In this document: positions 33,133 to 38,620 of the stretch, in pieces
How positions within the stretch are numbered: position 1 is the stretch's first letter
Layout: each line of letters opens with the position of its first letter
Assembly (NCBI RefSeq): GCF_002289345.1
Contig: NZ_NSDG01000015.1
Span: 577-39,196 of the forward strand
Origin: Pseudoalteromonas sp. HM-SA03
Lineage (GTDB): Bacteria; Pseudomonadota; Gammaproteobacteria; Enterobacterales; Alteromonadaceae
Reading direction: 5' to 3'
DNA length: 38,620 nucleotides
Notes under the pieces: model-generated
Told to the model about the DNA's origin: nothing
What the model saw: the letters and a program-made list of their open reading frames with translations, nothing else
Databases searched by the model: none
Made by a program: the position numbers and the translations under genes

Positions 33133-33297
33133 TATACCAATTAGTCGTAATACTTGCTCAATTTGAAGGAGTAAATCTGACGCTAACCGCGTTAAAAATT
33201 TCTTATTTAGAATAACTAAATAGCAAAATTTTAGCCTTGTTATCGACAAGATTTTCTCGCCTCAAAATAGATCACTTAATTAAGATAATTGGTATTA
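33133..33297 (-). repeat. MITE-like intergenic repeat, copy B
   Basis: Ends TATACCAATT (33133-33142) and AATTGGTATTA (33287-33297) are inverted copies. Inside, the minus strand reads GGCTAAAATTTTGCTATTTAG, then TTCTAAATAAGAAATTTTTAACG (in pieces), nearly the same as the interior of copy A, so the two copies are in opposite orientation. It sits between the pgm terminator and astE, and its right end forms the immediate upstream region of astE. Confidence 0.7.
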
Positions 33298-33320
33298 CTC
33301 AACAACATCAATTTGGAATT

Positions 33321-34355
33321 ATGACGTACTTAGCAGAATTAAAACAAAGCGGTGACTTTCTTACTATCACAAGAAATAACGAATTTATACTTGAACCCAT
33401 GAACTTCACTTTAGACAACGGTACCTTGGTGGAAGTCCATGATACTGGTGTGATCCAGTTTACGCCCGCAGGTGAAACAACGAAAGATATTGTGCTATCG
33501 AGCGCTGTGCACGGTAATGAAACCGCGCCAATTGAGATATGTGACGAGCTTATCCAACATATTATTACTGGCAAGCTGGTGTTGGCGCAGCGGGTGTTGT
33601 TTATTTTTGGCAACCCGAAATCCATTAATATTGGGCAGCGTTTTGTCGATGAAAATCTAAACCGGCTATTTAACGGCGCACATAACCAAGAAACAGATAA
33701 CCCCGAAAAGGTTCGAGCACAAAAATTAGAGAGTTACGTTAGGGCCTTTTTTGAACAGGGTGGTAACGAGCGCTATCGTTGTCACTACGACCTTCATACT
33801 GCTATTCGAGGGTCTAAAAATGAGAAGTTTGCAGTCTATCCATTTTTACATGGTAAGCCGTGGAAGAAATCGCAGCTGCAATTTTTATTGTCATGCGGTG
33901 TCAATACCGTATTAATGATGCGCTCGGCTGCGACGACATTTAGTTACTTTTCTTCTTACCAGTTTGGGGCCGACGCTTTTACTATCGAACTTGGACAGGT
34001 TAAGCCGTTTGGTGAGAATAACATGACGAGCTTTGCAAAAACCAAAGAAACGCTAAAAGCATTAATTAGCCAAAAAAAGGTAGAATATAAAGAATTTAAT
34101 GCAAATGAATTCGAGCTGTTTACGGTTTATCGCACCATCAATCGTACTCAAGCTGAATTCTCTTTCCCATTCCCTGATTCTGCTGAGAATTTTACAGGCT
34201 TTGCAAAAGGTGAATTACTAGCGACAGACGGAGATAAGCAGTATTTCGCTGAGGTTGAGGGCGAAGCTATTATCTTCCCAAATGCCAATGTTGCTTTGGG
34301 GCAACGTGCATTACTAACGGTTATCCCGTTAGAGGTTGATGAAAACTTTATATAA
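33321..34355 (+). CDS. astE: Succinylglutamate desuccinylase (AstE)
   Basis: 344 aa from ATG 33321. A TTG start at 33237 would translate the repeat, so it is rejected. AstE is the last enzyme of the arginine succinyltransferase pathway, a zinc enzyme releasing succinate and glutamate. The zinc site is HGNETAP (His and Glu, about residues 54-60) with His in YDLHTAIRG (about 150-158); the catalytic Glu is in [12 protein letters not shown]. The C-terminal beta domain (about 250-344) is intact. No other ast gene is near. Ribosome binding site is weak. Confidence 0.9.
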   Translation: MTYLAELKQSGDFLTITRNNEFILEPMNFTLDNGTLVEVHDTGVIQFTPAGETTKDIVLSSAVHGNETAPIEICDELIQHIITGKLVLAQRVLFIFGNPKSINIGQRFVDENLNRLFNGAHNQETDNPEKVRAQKLESYVRAFFEQGGNERYRCHYDLHTAIRGSKNEKFAVYPFLHGKPWKKSQLQFLLSCGVNTVLMMRSAATTFSYFSSYQFGADAFTIELGQVKPFGENNMTSFAKTKETLKALISQKKVEYKEFNANEFELFTVYRTINRTQAEFSFPFPDSAENFTGFAKGELLATDGDKQYFAEVEGEAIIFPNANVALGQRALLTVIPLEVDENFI

Positions 34356-34421
34356 ATCATAGCTGTAAAATTCTACTTGCCTTCGTATCAAAATCTTTCC
34401 AAAAACATTGATGCATTTTCA

Positions 34422-34453
34422 CGGTTATTCATCTAGGATTAGTTGAATAACCG
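34422..34453 (+). terminator. Hairpin, probable astE terminator
   Basis: Perfect 10-bp arms CGGTTATTCA and TGAATAACCG with a 12-base loop, followed by TTTACG; the T-run is short. It abuts the bkd operator. Confidence 0.45.
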
Positions 34454-34469
34454 TTTACGTTAACGTAAA
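34454..34469. promoter_or_regulatory. Perfect palindromic operator upstream of bkd (LiuR-like)
   Basis: TTTACGTTAACGTAAA, a perfect 16-bp palindrome, same ACGTNNACGT core and spacing as the two sites in the etf control region. It is about 236 bases before bkdA1. Matches the operator type I recall for LiuR in gammaproteobacteria; the regulator gene is not in this window. Confidence 0.65.
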
Positions 34470-34705
34470 GTTGAAACGCTTTAATTTAATTTACTTACTT
34501 AAATCGCAAATATTATTCAGTCTTTGATAAGTTGTTAGACCAGTTATTCATACTAACCACGAATGTGATCAAGACCAATTAACACAATCATAAATGCGAG
34601 GTGAGCTAAGACTCTTTTCGTCTTACGCAATCTGAAGCCAGATCTCGTATGAGGAAGTCGGGTTGAACTCCGTAAGTTTGTTATGACAACAAGAGAAGGT
34701 AGGTT

Positions 34706-35923
34706 ATGACTAACCCCAATAATATATCCTTAAATATCAGCCACGCGCTGGAATTTATAGATGGTCATGCACTCAATATCCCTACATTACAGATTTTAAG
34801 TGACCAAGGCGATGTTTTAGACGGTGCAACAGCACCAGATATTGACAAAGAAACGGCATTAAGAATTTATTCCACAATGCGGTTTATTCGTTTACTTGAC
34901 GAGCGTATGCAAGGTGCTCAGCGTCAAGGACGTATTAGCTTTTACATGCAATGTCTTGGCGAAGAAGCTGCTGTTACAGCAAGTGCCGCAGCGCTTAAAG
35001 AAGATGACATGATCATGGCTCAGTACCGTGAGCAAGCCGCAATTCACTATCGAGGCTTTTCGCTTGAGCAGTTCATGAATCAGTTATTCTCGAATGAGAA
35101 GGACTTAGGCAAGGGCCGCCAAATGCCTGTGCACTATGGTTCTAAAGAATTACATTACCTGACTATTTCGTCGCCGCTAGGAACGCAAATTCCTCAAGCA
35201 ACGGGTTATGCATACGGCCAAAAGCTAAAACACATTGATAAAGAAACTGGTGAACTAACGTCTGAAATCGATAACGTTACGATTTGCTATTTTGGCGAAG
35301 GTGCTGCGTCAGAAGGTGACTTCCACGCTGGTCTAAACATGGCCGCAGTGCATGGTTCACCGGTCATCTTTTATGCACGTAATAATGGTTATGCGATTTC
35401 AACACCTGCTGATGAACAGTTCAAAGGTGATGGTATTGCTGCCCGCGGTGTGGGCTATGGTATTAAGACCATCCGTGTGGATGGTGCCGATGCGCTTGCT
35501 GTTTACGCCGCAACACAAGCCGCGCGTAAAATCGCAGTTGAAAACGGTGAACCTGTGATGATTGAATCTATTGCATACCGTTTGGGTGCACATTCAACTT
35601 CCGATGACCCATCTGGTTACCGTACCAAAGATGAAGAAGCTGAATTTAAGAATAGTTGCCCAGTAAATCGATTTAAGCAATGGCTTCTAAAACAAGGTTG
35701 GCTGGATGAAGCCCAAGATGATGCGGAAAAAGAGAAAATCCGTGAAGATATCTTGGCTGCATTGAAGGTCGCAGAGAAAGTACAGAAGCCTGCATTAGAA
35801 GATCTGGTCTCAGATGTTTATGACACGCCAATTCCATCGCTGCAGAAACAATATGATGAATTGAAAGCGCATATTAAAGCTTATCCAGACGCATACCCAG
35901 TCACAGCAGGGAGAATTAAATAA
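34706..35923 (+). CDS. bkdA1: Branched-chain 2-oxoacid dehydrogenase E1 alpha subunit
   Basis: 405 aa. With E1 beta it decarboxylates the 2-oxoacids of Val, Leu and Ile using thiamine diphosphate. Signatures: [20 protein letters not shown] (about 57-76), [20 protein letters not shown], the ThDP motif from [17 protein letters not shown] (GDG-like, about 195-211) to the NN of [10 protein letters not shown] (about 225-234), and the phosphorylation-loop-like [17 protein letters not shown] (about 290-306). AAGGTAGG upstream. Stop overlaps the next ATG by one base. Confidence 0.95.
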   Translation: MTNPNNISLNISHALEFIDGHALNIPTLQILSDQGDVLDGATAPDIDKETALRIYSTMRFIRLLDERMQGAQRQGRISFYMQCLGEEAAVTASAAALKEDDMIMAQYREQAAIHYRGFSLEQFMNQLFSNEKDLGKGRQMPVHYGSKELHYLTISSPLGTQIPQATGYAYGQKLKHIDKETGELTSEIDNVTICYFGEGAASEGDFHAGLNMAAVHGSPVIFYARNNGYAISTPADEQFKGDGIAARGVGYGIKTIRVDGADALAVYAATQAARKIAVENGEPVMIESIAYRLGAHSTSDDPSGYRTKDEEAEFKNSCPVNRFKQWLLKQGWLDEAQDDAEKEKIREDILAALKVAEKVQKPALEDLVSDVYDTPIPSLQKQYDELKAHIKAYPDAYPVTAGRIK

Positions 35924-36900
35924 TGGCTAAAATGAACATGCTACACGCCATTAATTCGGCGCTAGATATCACGATGGCGGAGCATCCGCAGGCTTGTATT
36001 TTTGGTGAAGACGTTGGCTACTTTGGTGGTGTATTCCGTGCAACTTCAGGCCTTCAAGAAAAATATGGTAAACACCGTGTTTTTAATACGCCATTGACTG
36101 AACAAGGTATTTTGGGTTTTGCCAATGGTCTTGCAGCGTTTGGTGCCCCTGCGCTCGCTGAAATTCAATTTGCGGATTATATCTTCCCAGCATTTGACCA
36201 AATTGTGAACGAGTCGGCTAAGTTCCGTTATCGCTCGGGTAATGAGTTTGATGTGGGTAACTTAACAATTCGTACGCCATACGGTGGCGGTATTGCAGGT
36301 GGTCTATATCATTCACAATCGCCAGAAGCTTACTTTGCACATACACCAGGTCTTAAAATTGTGGTGCCGCGCAATCCGTATCAAGCGAAAGGCCTACTGC
36401 GTGCTGCCATCAAAGACGATAACCCGGTTATTTTCTTTGAGCCTAAGCGCTTATATCGCGCTTCTGTTGGTGAAGTACCAGAAGAAGATTACAGCATCGA
36501 GCTTGGTAAAGCTGAAGTAGTTAAAGAAGGTACCGACATAACGCTATTGGCTTGGGGCGCGCAGATGGAGATCATCGAACAAGCGGCGCAAAAAGCTGAA
36601 GAAGCGGGTATTAGCTGTGAAATAATCGACTTAAGAAGCATTCTTCCTTGGGATATGGACACGGTAGCCAAGTCCGTGGTTAAAACGGGTCGTTTGGTCG
36701 TGAGCCACGAAGCGCCTATCACTAATGGTTTTGGCGCTGAGATTGCAGCAACCATACAAAAAGAGTGTTTCCTGCATTTAGAATCTCCAATTGAGCGAGT
36801 TTGTGGATTAGATACGCCATACCCTCTAGCACTTGAAAAAGAGTATGTGCCAGATGCACTGAAAGTGTTCGCCGCTATCAAACGTTCTATGGAATTTTAA
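35923..36900 (+). CDS. bkdA2: Branched-chain 2-oxoacid dehydrogenase E1 beta subunit
   Basis: 325 aa. Forms the alpha2-beta2 E1 with BkdA1. Family blocks: [19 protein letters not shown] (about 23-41), [21 protein letters not shown] (about 54-74, in two parts), [18 protein letters not shown] (about 80-97), [19 protein letters not shown], and the C-terminal transketolase domain ([30 protein letters not shown]). Coupled to bkdA1 through TAATG. Confidence 0.96.
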   Translation: MAKMNMLHAINSALDITMAEHPQACIFGEDVGYFGGVFRATSGLQEKYGKHRVFNTPLTEQGILGFANGLAAFGAPALAEIQFADYIFPAFDQIVNESAKFRYRSGNEFDVGNLTIRTPYGGGIAGGLYHSQSPEAYFAHTPGLKIVVPRNPYQAKGLLRAAIKDDNPVIFFEPKRLYRASVGEVPEEDYSIELGKAEVVKEGTDITLLAWGAQMEIIEQAAQKAEEAGISCEIIDLRSILPWDMDTVAKSVVKTGRLVVSHEAPITNGFGAEIAATIQKECFLHLESPIERVCGLDTPYPLALEKEYVPDALKVFAAIKRSMEF

Positions 36901-36909
36901 GGATAAGTC

Positions 36910-38481
36910 ATGGCTAAAGAATTTATCTTACCAGATATTGGTGAAGGCATCGTAGAGTGCGAAATCGTCGAGTGGTTGGTGGCTGTTGGCGATGAAGTAA
37001 AAGAAGATCAACCTATTTGTGACGTGATGACGGATAAGGCGCTAGTGCAGATCCCTGCGGTACATGATGGTGTGATCACCAAGCTGCACTATGAAAAAGG
37101 TGAAATTGCAAAGGTCCATGAACCTTTGTTTGCGATGGATGTTGCCGGTGAGCAAGCTACTCAGCCAGAACAATCGGAAGCTCAATCCTCGCCAACTACT
37201 TCAACCAATGCAGTACTTGAAGACTTTATTTTACCAGACATCGGTGAAGGCATTGTTGAGTGCGAAATTGTTGAATGGCTTGTCGCTGAAGGTGATGAAA
37301 TCAAAGAAGATCAGGCCGTTTGTGATGTAATGACTGACAAGGCACTAGTGCAAATTCCAGCCAAATACGATGGTATTGTTGAGAAACTCTATTATCAAAA
37401 AGGCGAGATAGCACAGGTGCATAGTCCGCTATTTCAAATGAAGTTGGCGTCATCTCATGCCGGAAAATCCGATGATCCAATCGCTGATGTTCACAAACCT
37501 AAGGAAAGTACAGCACAAGTAACTACTGTAAGTGTTGGTGCTACGCGCAGTCTACCGAAAAATGGTAAAGCGATCGCTTCTCCAGCAGTACGCCGTAAGG
37601 CGCGTGAAGTTGGTGTTGACCTCTCTGAAGTGCCAGGCTCTGGTAAAAATGGTCGCGTTTATAAAGAGGATATCGAACATTTCCTTGAGCACGGTGTAAG
37701 TGAGGTTTCGACCACGAATGAATCTAGCACAACTGTACAGTCTCAAACGCAAAAACCAACTCCTACCTCAGAAGGTGGGAAAAGAGTTGAGCCTTTACGT
37801 GGTATGAAAGCGGCGATGGCCAAACAGATGGTGGCCTCTGTTTCGACGATCCCACATTTCACTTACTGCGACGAGATTGACTTAACCGATTTAATTGCGC
37901 TTCGTGGTGCTTTGAAAGAGCAATATGCCAAACAAGGCGTGAAGCTGACGATGATGCCATTTTTTATCAAGGCGTTGTCACTTGCTATCAATGAATTCCC
38001 AATTTTGAATGCAAAAGTAAATGATGACTGTACGGAAATCACTTATTTTGATGACCATAATATTGGTATGGCAGTGGACAGCAAGCTGGGCCTTCTAGTG
38101 CCAAATATTAAATCATGCCAAAGCAAATCGATTGTTGAAGTTGCCCAATCTGTTACTGAACTCACAGAAGCCGCTAGAGAAGGGCGTGTATCTCCTGATT
38201 CACTGAAAGGGGGTACTATCTCAATCTCAAACATAGGGGCGATTGGCGGTACGGTTGCGACACCGATTATCAATAAACCAGAAGTTGCCATCGTTGCACT
38301 TGGCAAAGTGCAGCAGTTGCCACGCTTTGATGCACAAGGTAATGTGGTCGCACGCGCTATCATGCAGGTAAGTTGGTCTGGCGACCATCGTATTATTGAT
38401 GGTGGCACGATCGCACGTTTCAATAATTTATGGAAAACCTTCTTAGAGGAACCGGCTAAAATGATGATGGCAATGCGCTAA
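36910..38481 (+). CDS. bkdB: Branched-chain 2-oxoacid dehydrogenase E2, two lipoyl domains
   Basis: 523 aa dihydrolipoamide acyltransferase core. Two nearly identical lipoyl domains (about 4-78 and 105-178), each with the lysine in [10 protein letters not shown] (K43, K144). The peripheral subunit-binding domain is at about 220-258 ([20 protein letters not shown]) and the catalytic domain at about 290-523 with HxxxD in [10 protein letters not shown] (H493, D497). A low-complexity Ser/Thr/Gln linker precedes the core. Many BkdB proteins have a single lipoyl domain. The gene starts 9 bases after bkdA2 and ends in a strong terminator region, so no E3 gene is in this operon; E3 must come from elsewhere. 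Confidence 0.95.
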   Translation: MAKEFILPDIGEGIVECEIVEWLVAVGDEVKEDQPICDVMTDKALVQIPAVHDGVITKLHYEKGEIAKVHEPLFAMDVAGEQATQPEQSEAQSSPTTSTNAVLEDFILPDIGEGIVECEIVEWLVAEGDEIKEDQAVCDVMTDKALVQIPAKYDGIVEKLYYQKGEIAQVHSPLFQMKLASSHAGKSDDPIADVHKPKESTAQVTTVSVGATRSLPKNGKAIASPAVRRKAREVGVDLSEVPGSGKNGRVYKEDIEHFLEHGVSEVSTTNESSTTVQSQTQKPTPTSEGGKRVEPLRGMKAAMAKQMVASVSTIPHFTYCDEIDLTDLIALRGALKEQYAKQGVKLTMMPFFIKALSLAINEFPILNAKVNDDCTEITYFDDHNIGMAVDSKLGLLVPNIKSCQSKSIVEVAQSVTELTEAAREGRVSPDSLKGGTISISNIGAIGGTVATPIINKPEVAIVALGKVQQLPRFDAQGNVVARAIMQVSWSGDHRIIDGGTIARFNNLWKTFLEEPAKMMMAMR

Positions 38482-38548
38482 TCCTTGTTTTTGCTAGTTT
38501 CTACTTGTTGTAAAGGGCCTTTACGGTAATGCTGATCAGTTAAGAAGT

Positions 38549-38564
38549 GATCGGTTGACCGATC
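38549..38564. promoter_or_regulatory. Short palindrome before the bkd terminator
   Basis: GATCGGTTGACCGATC, 7-bp arms around a TG centre. Could be a TetR-type operator or a small extra hairpin ahead of the terminator; nothing else supports either. Confidence 0.3.
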
Positions 38565-38579
38565 AAAATGATCATGCAC

Positions 38580-38613
38580 AATCCGTAGTTAGGCAACTAA
38601 CTACGGATTTTTT
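38580..38613 (+). terminator. Terminator of the bkd operon
   Basis: Perfect 13-bp stem AATCCGTAGTTAG (38580-38592) / CTAACTACGGATT (38597-38609) with a GCAA loop and a T-run to 38613. Confidence 0.9.
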
Positions 38614-38620
38614 GTGAATA

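Larger units (their letters stand above)
34356..34705. other. Intergenic control region upstream of the bkd operon
   Basis: 350 bases. Holds a hairpin (34422-34453), the 16-bp palindrome (34454-34469), a small AAGAC...GTCTT hairpin near 34610-34625, and the blocks shared with 2521-2560. About 235 bases remain between operator and bkdA1; no further gene is seen, so a long leader is possible. Confidence 0.5.

Noticed and set aside
33237..33320. Longer start for astE (TTG 33237)
   Set aside because: These codons are the MITE-like repeat; AstE similarity begins after ATG 33321.
36489..36881. 130-codon minus-strand open frame inside bkdA2
   Set aside because: Lies wholly opposite a well-conserved gene; a shadow of its codon bias.
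1..38620. tRNA, rRNA and CRISPR arrays
   Set aside because: Looked for cloverleaf ends, rRNA landmarks and regularly spaced short repeats; none seen by eye.

Overview
The window looks like chromosome of a marine gammaproteobacterium of the Alteromonadales, most likely Pseudoalteromonas. The AT-rich composition, the fur/fldA/ybfE/DUF2788/ybfF/seqA/pgm block, the etf and bkd loci and the VCR-like attC sites all point that way. This placement is from recognition of families and gene order, not from a database search. No rRNA, tRNA or CRISPR was seen.

Layout. (1) 1-2390 is part of an integron gene-cassette array: four attC-like sites all in the same orientation, carrying the end of an unknown gene, a small GspG-domain protein, a secreted alpha/beta hydrolase and a frameshifted gene. 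No integrase is in view. (2) 2596-12920 is mostly housekeeping or membrane genes: a 10-TM metal exporter behind a strong Fur-box match, an M28 lipoprotein peptidase, a DUF3025 gene, a NatAB-type ABC exporter, an unknown membrane protein, an LpxH-like phosphatase and proS. (3) 13052-14723 holds trmO, a two-gene unknown operon and a decayed gene. (4) 14765-19339 is fatty/branched-chain acid electron transfer: thioesterase, ETF-quinone oxidoreductase and divergent etfBA, with fosA behind. (5) 19451-24317 has a duplicated-domain unknown protein, glnS and a Ser/Thr kinase-like protein. (6) 24420-28201 is an ECF42-type sigma factor with its probable target operon (YCII-PhnB fusion, YCII/DGPF protein, DUF1428 protein, GST). 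The operon is preceded by a promoter matching the motif I recall for this sigma group. (7) 28292-33075 is the conserved fur-fldA-ybfE-DUF2788-ybfF / seqA-pgm block. (8) 33321-38481 is astE followed by the branched-chain 2-oxoacid dehydrogenase operon bkdA1-bkdA2-bkdB.

Connections. Palindromes of the form TTKACGTNNACGTMAA lie twice between the divergent ETF-QO and etfBA genes and once upstream of bkdA1. This suggests one regulator (LiuR-like, inferred) links branched-chain acid oxidation with its electron acceptor chain. Two copies of a roughly 165-213 bp MITE-like repeat with ATACCAATT-type ends lie at 9910-10122 and 33133-33297, in opposite orientation. The second forms the upstream region of astE.

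The most interesting parts are the ECF42 locus with a visible cognate promoter, the cassette array with its odd cargo, and the shared operator between etf and bkd.
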